In this document: positions 1 through 5,294 of the stretch, in pieces | How positions within the stretch are numbered: position 1 is the first letter of the stretch | Layout: each line of letters begins with the position of its first letter | DNA from: Phycisphaerae bacterium | GTDB taxonomy: Bacteria > Planctomycetota > Phycisphaerae > SM23-33 | Reading direction: 5' to 3' | NCBI GenBank assembly: GCA_030754715.1 | Contig: JASLZV010000135.1 | Location: forward strand, 1 to 5,907 | DNA length: 5,907 bases | Translations under genes and position numbers: made by a program | Notes under the pieces: model-generated | The model's database searches: none | The model's input: the letters and a program-made list of their open reading frames with translations, nothing else | What the model was told of the DNA's origin: nothing

Positions 1-1169
1 TGAAGGACAAGTACGGCTGCAAGATGATTGCCTTTGCCGCAGACGTGGGCCAGGGCGCCGGCGAGTTGGACGGTATCGAGGAAAAGGCGCTGGCCTCCGG
101 TGCCGACAAGTGCGTGGTAGCCGACCTGCGAAAGGAATTCGCTGAGCAATACTGCTTCAAGCTGCTGGCGGTCGGTGCGGTTTACGAGCACGTGTACCTG
201 CTGGGCACGTCGATCGCCCGCCCGCTGATCGCCAAGGCCCAGGTTGACTGCGCCCTGAAGGAGCGAGCCGACGCGGTGGCCCACGGCGCAACCGGCAAGG
301 GAAACGACCAAGTGCGGTTTGAGTTGACCTACATGGCCCTGGCGCCGGAGCTGCGGATCATCTCGCCGTGGAAGGATCCGCAGTTTGCCCTGACCAGCCG
401 CCGTGCGGCTGTCGAATACGCCAAGGTGAAGGGGATTCCGGTTTCGGTGACGAAGGAAAAGATGTATTCTCGCGACCGCAACCTGTGGCACATGAGTCAC
501 GAGGGCGCGGAGCTGGAAGACCCGGCCAACGAACCGGTCGAGTCGCTGTGGCTGATGTCGGCGCCGGTGAGCAAGGCCCCGGCCAAGCCGGCCTACGTGC
601 AGATCGACTTCCGCTCGGGCGTGCCCGTTGCCCTGGACGGCGTGCGGTTGAGCGGGGACGAGTTGATCGAGCGACTCAACGCCGTGGGCGGGAAGCACGC
701 CGTTGGGCAGGTGGACCTGGTGGAGAACCGCCTGGTGGGGATCAAGAACCGCGGGGTGTACGAAACTCCCGGCGGGACGATTTTGTTCGAGGCCCACCGG
801 TCGCTGGAGTCTATCACGCTGGATAAGGACACTTTACAATACAAGCAGCAGGTCGCGCTGAAGTATGCCGAACTGGTGTACAACGGGAAATGGTTTTGCC
901 CACTGCGGGAGGGGCTGGATGCATTTGTGGCCCGGACGCAGCAGGACGTGACGGGAACGGTGCGGATCAAGTGCTTCAAAGGTCGCGCCACGCCGGCGGG
1001 CGTAAGTTCGCCCAAGAGCCTCTACAGCACGGACCTGGCCAGTTTTACCATGGGCGACGAATACTGCCCGTCGGACGCGACGGGGTTTATCCGGCTGTTC
1101 GGGCTGCAGATGCGTGGCCGCGGGGCCGGCAAGGAGCCCAAGGGAGCAACCAAGAACCCTCGCGGGTAA
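1..1169 (+). CDS. argG: Argininosuccinate synthase, 5'-truncated by the window edge
   Basis: Argininosuccinate synthase is a cytoplasmic enzyme that joins citrulline and aspartate, using ATP, in the penultimate step of arginine synthesis. The frame is open from the first complete codon at position 3 (KDKYGCKMIAFAADVGQG), so the gene starts outside the window. The ATG at 24 is internal. Visible family motifs are AFAADVGQG (nucleotide-domain strand), HGATGKGNDQVRFEL (near 282-326, the substrate-binding segment), the YSRDRNLW...EGAELEDP block, and YETPGGTILFEAHRSLE. About 389 residues are present. Family members run to about 400, so only about 20 are missing, including the N-terminal SGGLDTS ATP-pyrophosphatase loop. 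The protein ends in a short basic Gly/Lys-rich tail (GRGAGKEPKGATKNPRG) that looks unstructured. The stop codon lies 10 nt before the prepilin peptidase start, so the two are probably co-transcribed. The identification is secure. Confidence 0.97.
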   Translation, partial: KDKYGCKMIAFAADVGQGAGELDGIEEKALASGADKCVVADLRKEFAEQYCFKLLAVGAVYEHVYLLGTSIARPLIAKAQVDCALKERADAVAHGATGKGNDQVRFELTYMALAPELRIISPWKDPQFALTSRRAAVEYAKVKGIPVSVTKEKMYSRDRNLWHMSHEGAELEDPANEPVESLWLMSAPVSKAPAKPAYVQIDFRSGVPVALDGVRLSGDELIERLNAVGGKHAVGQVDLVENRLVGIKNRGVYETPGGTILFEAHRSLESITLDKDTLQYKQQVALKYAELVYNGKWFCPLREGLDAFVARTQQDVTGTVRIKCFKGRATPAGVSSPKSLYSTDLASFTMGDEYCPSDATGFIRLFGLQMRGRGAGKEPKGATKNPRG

Positions 1170-1172
1170 GGA
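1167..1172 (+). promoter_or_regulatory. Ribosome-binding site that sets the TTG start of the prepilin peptidase
   Basis: TAAGGA includes the argG stop codon and lies 7 nt before the TTG at 1180. It is the best Shine-Dalgarno match in the junction. It favours TTG over the in-frame ATG at 1114, which lies inside argG and would add a polar 22-residue extension before the first membrane helix. Confidence 0.6.
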
Positions 1173-1179
1173 TCGTTCA

Positions 1180-2367
1180 TTGGAAATCATCCATTTGCTT
1201 TTCATCCTGGCGTTCGGCGCGTGCGTGGGCAGTTTTCTGAACGTGGTAATCTATCGTCTGTCTCGCGGGCAAAACATGGTATTTCCCGGGAGCCACTGCC
1301 CCAAGTGCGGTCGTGCGATCCGATGGTTCGACAACATTCCGGTTGTGAGTTGGCTGGTGCTGAGGGGGCGGTGCCGACAATGCCACAAACCCATTTCACC
1401 GGGATATCCGCTGGTGGAGGCGTCTACGGCGATTCTGGTCGGCGGTCTGTACGTGTGTTACTTCTGGCTGGACATTCGCGACGGAGCCGGTCGATTTACT
1501 CATTCCTGGCCGATGTTCGTGGCCCACGCGTGCCTGCTGGCGGGCCTGTTGGCCTGCTCGATTATCGACATCTCGCACTGGATCGTGCCGCTGGAGGCGT
1601 GCTGGGTGGTCTCGGCGATTGCCCTGGCGGTGGCGGCTGCGGCGCCGCCCTCATCGCAGTTCCTGCCCCGCGTCCCGCCGGTACTGGGGGCGATGGGCCT
1701 GGCGGCGGCCATCGGCCTGGGTGTCTCGCTGCTTCTACAGCGAATGAGGCTGCTGCAGCCGAGTTTCATCGACGCGCGCGACCCGCCGCTTAAAGACACG
1801 GGTAGCGAGGAATCCTCCGAGCCCCCCACCAGCATAGCCATCAGCAAGGCCCACGGCGTAAACCCGCGTCTGGAGATCCTGCGTGAAGTGCTGTTCCTGG
1901 GGCCGGCTGTCATACTGGCCGCCGGCGCATACCTGCTGGTAACGAAGGTGCCGGCGGCCGGGCAAGCCTGGGCGCAGGTCAGCACGGAGGCCAGCGGATG
2001 GCCGGCTGGCAACTTCGCGGCGTTCCAGGCGGCGCTGGTGGGCTACCTGGTCGGCGGGACGTGGATCTGGGGCATCCGCATCCTTGGGACGCTAGGGTTC
2101 GGCAAAGAGGCCATGGGCCTGGGCGACGCGCACATTCTGGCGGCGGTCGGAGCCGTCTGCGGATGGATCGTGCCTTCGCTGGTGTTTTTCATCGCTCCGA
2201 TATTCGCCCTGCTGTGGGCGCTGCACCTGCTGTTGGCCCGGAGGCAGCGCGAACTGCCGTACGGTCCGTGGCTGGCGACGGCGACCCTGGTGGTGATGCT
2301 GTTCTACGACGGGTGTCTGGAATTATTGCGCCCGTATTTTGCCGCCTTCCAATGGACCCGCACATAG
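1180..2367 (+). CDS. Type IV prepilin peptidase (A24 family) with an enlarged central region
   Basis: This is an inner-membrane aspartyl protease of the PilD/GspO type. The family cleaves leader peptides of type IV prepilins and type II secretion pseudopilins, and many members also N-methylate the new end. Read from TTG at 1180, it has 395 residues. The N-terminus (FGACVGSFLNVVIYRL) is typical. A four-cysteine zinc-type motif follows: C40-P-K-C43 and C65-R-Q-C68. The catalytic aspartates are D130 (IIDISHWIVP) and D316 in the GLGD motif (313-316). I count about nine hydrophobic segments. The aspartates are 186 residues apart, against roughly 60-70 in classical PilD. The insert holds a hydrophilic Ser/Glu/Pro-rich loop (about 188-235) and extra membrane helices (about 237-254 and 279-304). 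The usual ISPRYP motif reads ISPGYP (72-77). The gene follows argG by 10 nt and abuts a small membrane-protein gene. No pilin gene is in view, so the substrate is unknown. Confidence 0.9.
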   Translation: MEIIHLLFILAFGACVGSFLNVVIYRLSRGQNMVFPGSHCPKCGRAIRWFDNIPVVSWLVLRGRCRQCHKPISPGYPLVEASTAILVGGLYVCYFWLDIRDGAGRFTHSWPMFVAHACLLAGLLACSIIDISHWIVPLEACWVVSAIALAVAAAAPPSSQFLPRVPPVLGAMGLAAAIGLGVSLLLQRMRLLQPSFIDARDPPLKDTGSEESSEPPTSIAISKAHGVNPRLEILREVLFLGPAVILAAGAYLLVTKVPAAGQAWAQVSTEASGWPAGNFAAFQAALVGYLVGGTWIWGIRILGTLGFGKEAMGLGDAHILAAVGAVCGWIVPSLVFFIAPIFALLWALHLLLARRQRELPYGPWLATATLVVMLFYDGCLELLRPYFAAFQWTRT

Positions 2368-2370
2368 GAG
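2366..2370 (+). promoter_or_regulatory. Ribosome-binding site overlapping the prepilin peptidase stop codon
   Basis: AGGAG starts within the TAG stop (2365-2367) and ends 6 nt before the ATG at 2377. This spacing is ideal. The overlap suggests that translation of the small membrane protein is coupled to that of the peptidase. Confidence 0.65.
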
Positions 2371-2376
2371 AAAACG

Positions 2377-2646
2377 ATGATTGCAACCCGCCTGAAGGGA
2401 TACGTCCTGACGGTTTTCAGTGGGTTGGTTCTGCTGGGCGGATTCCTGCTGCTGGCGCTGCAGTGGGGTAACGAGGGCAACTTCTCGCTGTACGGCAAGA
2501 GCCTCCCTTGCAACACTGGGGTGGTGATGCTGGGATCGATGGCGGGCGGTCTGCTGCTGCCGTGGCTGGTGAAGACGCTGGTGCGAGGGGTGTCGGCCAT
2601 CCGCAAGGCCCGCAAAAGCGCCAAAATCGAGCAGTCGCAGGGATAA
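2377..2646 (+). CDS. Small two-helix membrane protein, possibly LapA-like (DUF1049)
   Basis: This 89-residue protein has two strong hydrophobic segments, about residues 8-28 (start YVLTVFSGLVLLGGF) and 47-68 (start NTGVVMLGSMAGGLLLPW). A short polar linker (GNEGNFSLYGKSLPC) joins them. A basic tail (VRGVSAIRKARKSAKIEQ) should lie in the cytoplasm. The layout resembles LapA/DUF1049 proteins of the inner membrane: helix, a 'QN...v.lfg...lp' linker, a Gly-rich helix, then a basic or coiled tail. The match is by pattern only and its function is not established. It is translated from a strong AGGAG site that overlaps the prepilin peptidase stop, so it is probably the last gene of the argG cluster. 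No clear terminator follows. It looks real because of its RBS, codon use and coherent membrane topology. Confidence 0.75.
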   Translation: MIATRLKGYVLTVFSGLVLLGGFLLLALQWGNEGNFSLYGKSLPCNTGVVMLGSMAGGLLLPWLVKTLVRGVSAIRKARKSAKIEQSQG

Positions 2647-2781
2647 AACCCAATCCGCAGTGTCTGGGTAAAATCTGAAAAAACAGGTTAGGGCCTATCG
2701 CCCGCGTACGCTGATGCGTATAATTGCCGGACAACAATATAAATATATCCGTGGGGTTGGCCCAAGTAGGAGAAACCAGCC
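2647..2781 (+). promoter_or_regulatory. Intergenic region with a likely promoter for the lipoprotein gene
   Basis: This 135-nt gap contains a perfect -10 hexamer, TATAAT, at 2719-2724. At 17-nt spacing the -35 position (2696-2701, TATCGC) matches poorly, so an activator or an unusual sigma factor may be needed. An inverted repeat TACGC-TGAT-GCGTA (2707-2720) runs into the -10 box and could be an operator. An AT-rich patch (2731-2748) follows, and AGGAG at 2768-2772 is the ribosome-binding site, 9 nt before ATG 2782. If the TATAAT is used, the leader is about 50 nt. The promoter is inferred from sequence alone. Confidence 0.45.
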
Positions 2782-3486
2782 ATGATGCCCGCCAAATCGA
2801 CGACACTAATCGGCCTTTTCGCCGTTGCCTTCCTGTCGGGCGCCGGGTGCACCGACAAGAAACAACAACAGATCCAGATTCTGACCGATAGGAACAACAA
2901 CCTGCTGGGCGAGAGGACAGAACTGCGCGGCCAACTCGCCCGCGCCACAACCCGCAACAACGAACTGCTGACGCAACTGAACGCCCAAGAACTGGAGGTC
3001 GAGAGCCTCAAGGCCGAACGCAAGTCCCTCAGCGACCTGGCGGCTACAAAGACCGAGCCTCTGGCGGGCACCGAGAGCGACTGGAAGTCGGGGACGTTGG
3101 GCGATGAGATTTCCCTCGGCAGCGACGTGCTGTTCTCCCCGGGGCGTGCGAGCCTCTTGCCGGCGGGGAAGCGCAAGCTGGACAGGATCGCCGCCGATCT
3201 CAAGAGCACCTACGCCGGCGCGTCCATACGCATTTACGGACACACCGACTCCGATCCCATCAGGAAGTCCAAGCGGCTGTGGCGGGACAACCTGGACCTG
3301 TCGGCCAACCGCGCGATGGCGGTGTCGCGATACCTTATCACCAAGGGCATCACACCGTCGACGATTGAAACCATTGCCATGGGCACAACTCACCCGATGG
3401 CTAACAACAGGACGCGGGGCGGCAAGAAGAAGAACCGTCGGGTGGAGATCGTAGTCTTGAGGCAGTCGTCCGAGCGGTCGAGATAG
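2782..3486 (+). CDS. OmpA/Pal-type peptidoglycan-binding lipoprotein with coiled-coil stalk
   Basis: This 234-residue protein probably sits in the outer membrane and grips peptidoglycan. The N-terminus is a signal peptide (basic K5, hydrophobic 9-18) ending at a lipobox-like LSGAGC with lipidation at C23. The -3 residue is Gly rather than the usual Leu, so the lipobox is imperfect. The residue after Cys is Thr, not the inner-membrane-retention Asp of the E. coli Lol rule, which fits outer-membrane sorting. Residues about 27-85 are rich in Gln, Asn, Glu and Leu and look like a coiled-coil stalk. The C-terminal domain (about 108-230) is OmpA-like: LFSPGRASLLPAG, then GHTD (D156) and LSANRA (R177), the usual pair for binding diaminopimelate, and finally NRRVEIVV. 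The stretch between D156 and R177 (SDPIRKS...) resembles the MotB/OmpA subtype. The start at 2782 is chosen over ATG 2785 because of the AGGAG spacing. No tol genes are adjacent, so calling it pal would go too far. Confidence 0.9.
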   Translation: MMPAKSTTLIGLFAVAFLSGAGCTDKKQQQIQILTDRNNNLLGERTELRGQLARATTRNNELLTQLNAQELEVESLKAERKSLSDLAATKTEPLAGTESDWKSGTLGDEISLGSDVLFSPGRASLLPAGKRKLDRIAADLKSTYAGASIRIYGHTDSDPIRKSKRLWRDNLDLSANRAMAVSRYLITKGITPSTIETIAMGTTHPMANNRTRGGKKKNRRVEIVVLRQSSERSR

Positions 3487-3518
3487 GCGCCCGCCCGGCG
3501 GTCGAGAAAACTCGCATC

Positions 3519-3553
3519 AAGCCCACCCATTGCTTTGGGTGGGCTTGTTTTTT
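3519..3553 (+). terminator. Strong intrinsic terminator after the lipoprotein gene
   Basis: An 11-bp perfect stem (AAGCCCACCCA, 3519-3529, with TGGGTGGGCTT, 3536-3546) encloses a 6-nt loop. It is followed by G and six T residues (3548-3553). It lies 33 nt after the lipoprotein stop. No comparable T-run follows on the minus strand, so it acts in one direction. It isolates hisH from upstream transcription. Confidence 0.92.
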
Positions 3554-3563
3554 ATCCTATACT
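3535..3563 (+). promoter_or_regulatory. Candidate sigma-70-type promoter for hisH, overlapping the terminator
   Basis: TATACT at 3558-3563 matches TATAAT at five of six positions. Exactly 17 nt upstream is TTGGGT (3535-3540), which matches the TTG half of TTGACA. The -35 therefore lies at the loop/stem edge of the preceding terminator. Transcription would begin near 3570, just before the AAAGGAG ribosome-binding site (3574-3580). This is a prediction from hexamers only, supported by hisH needing its own promoter after a strong terminator. Confidence 0.45.
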
Positions 3564-3592
3564 TACTGCACACAAAGGAGACTCCAAGCACC

Positions 3593-4213
3593 ATGATAGC
3601 AATCGTCGACTACGGAATGGGCAACCTTCGCAGCGTTGAACGGGCCCTGCAGCACGTGGGCGGAGATGCGCGCATAGTGACCACGGCGGGCGAACTAGCC
3701 ATGGCCGAGAAGATCGTGTTGCCGGGGGTGGCGGCCTTCGGCGACGCGATGGATCAACTGAAGGCACAGAGGCTGGTGGAACCGGTGATCCGGGCGGTCA
3801 AGCGCGGGACCCCGTACCTTGGGCTGTGCCTGGGTCTGCAACTGCTTTTCGACGTATCCTACGAAGACGGCGAACACTATGGCATGGGTCTGCTGCCCGG
3901 CAAGGTGGTTCGGTTTGAGTTGGACCAGCGAATCAGCGGTCAGTCGCTGCGCATACCCCACATGGGTTGGAACCAAATCCAACAGGAGCGTTCCTGCCCC
4001 ATGCTCGACGGTCTTGCGGGCGGCGAGTACATGTACTTCGCGCACAGTTTCCACGTGGTGCCCCTGGAAGACGACCTGACAATCACCACGACAGATTACG
4101 GTTGCAACTTTACTTCGGCGGTGTGGTACAGGAACATCTTCGCCACGCAGTTCCATCCCGAAAAAAGCCAGTCCGCCGGGTTGAAAATACTGGAAAACTT
4201 CGTGCGGCTCTGA
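3593..4213 (+). CDS. hisH: Imidazole glycerol phosphate synthase, glutamine amidotransferase subunit
   Basis: HisH is a cytoplasmic class I glutamine amidotransferase. It hydrolyses glutamine and passes ammonia to HisF, which converts PRFAR to imidazole glycerol phosphate and AICAR in histidine synthesis. The 206-residue length is normal for the family. The N-terminus MIAIVDYGMGNLRSV is diagnostic and fixes the start at ATG 3593, with AAAGGAG 12 nt upstream. The longer in-frame start at 3530 would begin inside the terminator loop. The catalytic triad is visible: C79 (GLCLGLQ), H188 and E190 (QFHPEKSQ). The oxyanion-strand motif reads PGVAAFGDA (from P44), with Ala47 where PGVG is usual. The HMGWNQ segment is also typical. 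hisA follows after 176 nt, but hisF is not in the window. The identification is secure. Confidence 0.97.
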   Translation: MIAIVDYGMGNLRSVERALQHVGGDARIVTTAGELAMAEKIVLPGVAAFGDAMDQLKAQRLVEPVIRAVKRGTPYLGLCLGLQLLFDVSYEDGEHYGMGLLPGKVVRFELDQRISGQSLRIPHMGWNQIQQERSCPMLDGLAGGEYMYFAHSFHVVPLEDDLTITTTDYGCNFTSAVWYRNIFATQFHPEKSQSAGLKILENFVRL

Positions 4214-4389
4214 CAGAATTAGCTGCGGTTTCGCCTAGCGGCGTCGGCCTGCATCGACGATGCAACGGTATCGCCTGCTTGGGCCTTCTTGCCAGGGGCG
4301 TCCTCGTCCAGTCCTGGGACGCTACATCTAATCGTTAACTGCTCCAACCCGGCGTGGCGGTCCGGCTGCAACATTCGCGGCAACTTGTC
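4214..4389. other. hisH-hisA intergenic gap with inverted repeats, no gene seen
   Basis: I find no convincing coding sequence in these 176 nt. They contain a small CGCC-TAGC-GGCG hairpin (4232-4243), a 15-nt palindrome (4250-4264) and a longer-loop hairpin, GCGTCC (4298-4303) with GGACGC (4317-4322). A weak promoter-like pair is TCGTCC (4304-4309), 17 nt, TCTAAT (4327-4332), where the -10 matches five of six. No T-run follows any stem, so none is a standard terminator. The gap may hold a separate hisA promoter or an RNA element, but neither is proven. Confidence 0.4.
4250..4264. repeat. 15-nt perfect palindrome between hisH and hisA
   Basis: TGCATCG-A-CGATGCA has seven-base arms around a single central base. 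A one-base loop cannot form in RNA without opening inner pairs, so a dimeric-protein binding site is at least as likely as a hairpin. No second copy was noticed in the window. Its function is unknown. Confidence 0.55.
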
Positions 4390-5109
4390 ATGGAAATCCT
4401 TCCGGCGATAGACCTGCGAGAGGGAAAGGTCGTGCGCCTACAACAAGGCGATTATGACCTGCAGACGACTTACAGCGCCGATCCGGTGGCGATTGGGCGG
4501 ACGATCGCCGAAGCCGGGGTCGGTTGGATTCACGTGGTGGACCTGGACGCTGCACGGTCGGGCCTTGGGGGCAACACAGCGGCGGTTCGAGCAATTTGCA
4601 AGGCGGTGGGTGCGCGTGTGGAACTGGGGGGTGGTATGCGCAGCGAGCAGGTCATTCGCAGCATGCTCGACCTCGGCGTGGAACGTGTAATCGTCGGTTC
4701 GGCGGCGCTGGCCGACTGGGGGTGGTTTGAAGACCTGGTATGTCGCGACGACCTGGCCGGCCGGGTCGCCCTGGCCCTGGATGTCCGCGGCGGAGCGCTA
4801 GCCATCCACGGCTGGACGCAGCAGGTCGATGCCACCGCCGTGGAGGTTGCCTCCCGGACGGCCGGCTGGCCGCTTGCGGCGATCATCCATACCGACATTT
4901 CACGAGATGGCATGATGACGGGGGTGAACGTGGCGGCCACCGCCGAACTGATCGGTGTCACCGACGTACCGATGATCGCATCCGGCGGGGTCGCGTCGCC
5001 GGGGCACGTGCTGGCCTGCAAGAAGATCGGCTGCTGGGGTGTAATCATCGGCAAGGCCTGGTACGAGGGGAGAATCGACCTGAGCGAGGCGCGGCGCCTG
5101 GGGGAATGA
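4390..5109 (+). CDS. hisA: ProFAR isomerase (HisA), histidine biosynthesis
   Basis: HisA is a cytoplasmic (beta-alpha)8-barrel enzyme that isomerises ProFAR to PRFAR, the substrate of the HisF-HisH synthase. The protein has 239 residues, the normal length. MEILPAIDLREGKVVRL is the diagnostic N-terminus and fixes ATG 4390. The in-frame GTG at 4354 would add 12 residues not seen in the family. D8 (AIDL) and D169 (HTDISRDG) sit at the positions of the family's general base and acid. D131 (ALDVRGG) is also conserved. Phosphate-binding loops are visible as ELGGGMR and IASGGVAS. Small departures are RDGMMTG for the usual RDGT, and VDLDAA for VDLDGA. HisF is excluded because its N-terminus differs (I.PCLDV). 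The upstream sequence CATTCGCGGCAACTTGTC has no clear Shine-Dalgarno site, unlike every other gene whose start is in this window. The identification is secure. Confidence 0.96.
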   Translation: MEILPAIDLREGKVVRLQQGDYDLQTTYSADPVAIGRTIAEAGVGWIHVVDLDAARSGLGGNTAAVRAICKAVGARVELGGGMRSEQVIRSMLDLGVERVIVGSAALADWGWFEDLVCRDDLAGRVALALDVRGGALAIHGWTQQVDATAVEVASRTAGWPLAAIIHTDISRDGMMTGVNVAATAELIGVTDVPMIASGGVASPGHVLACKKIGCWGVIIGKAWYEGRIDLSEARRLGE

Positions 5110-5294
5110 GGGCATGGAGCGGCGACGGGAATTTTTTCGGGAAAAGGGCTTCCATTGGCGGCGAGGGGGTGTAAGATATCCGGCGTTACGCGAGGGGTTA
5201 GTTAACTGGACTCTGAATTGCCTGGCGGTAATCGCCGCCGGCCCCACATGCTAACGGACCTGAGGTTTGGACAACACCGAGGAAGGTTTTCACA
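5110..5294 (+). promoter_or_regulatory. Leader region upstream of rho
   Basis: No coding sequence is apparent in these 185 nt. A weak -10-like TAAGAT (5172-5177) has only a poor -35 at 17-nt spacing (CTTCCA, 5149-5154). A run of six T (5132-5137) follows hisA but has no stable stem before it, so it is not a good intrinsic terminator. A small hairpin GGCG-GTAAT-CGCC (5224-5236) lies further down. GAGGAAGG (5279-5286) is the rho ribosome-binding site, 8 nt before ATG. If TAAGAT is used, the untranslated leader is about 110 nt. That would suit self-regulation by Rho, which is known for rho in other bacteria but only inferred here. Confidence 0.35.

Noticed and set aside
593..1015. Minus-strand open frame opposite argG
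   Set aside because: It lies wholly opposite a strongly conserved gene, shows no family motif, and is explained by high GC content.
1114..1179. N-terminal extension of the prepilin peptidase from ATG 1114
   Set aside because: It would overlap argG by 56 nt and add a polar segment not seen in the family. TTG 1180 has a better ribosome-binding site.
2648..2669. Hairpin ACCCA/TGGGT after the small membrane-protein gene, as a terminator
   Set aside because: The stem is only 5 bp with a 12-nt loop, and no T-run follows on the plus strand.
2738..2743. TATAAA as a second -10 box for the lipoprotein gene
   Set aside because: No -35 lies at suitable spacing, and it sits in a generally AT-rich patch. 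TATAAT at 2719 is the better match.
2806..3393. 195-codon minus-strand open frame opposite the lipoprotein gene
   Set aside because: The plus-strand protein has a signal peptide, a coiled coil and an OmpA-like domain. The reverse frame has no recognisable features.
3530..3592. N-terminal extension of HisH
   Set aside because: The upstream start lies in the terminator loop, and the family N-terminus begins at MIAIVDYG.
3695..4156. Minus-strand open frame opposite hisH
   Set aside because: hisH is unmistakable here, and the reverse translation shows no domain.
3967..4338. Plus-strand open frame extending from hisH into the hisH-hisA gap
   Set aside because: It overlaps the 3' half of hisH in another frame, has no ribosome-binding site and a low-complexity composition.
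5128..5153. T-run and GGAA/TTCC arms after hisA as an intrinsic terminator
   Set aside because: The T-run lies inside the would-be loop, and no GC-rich stem precedes it.
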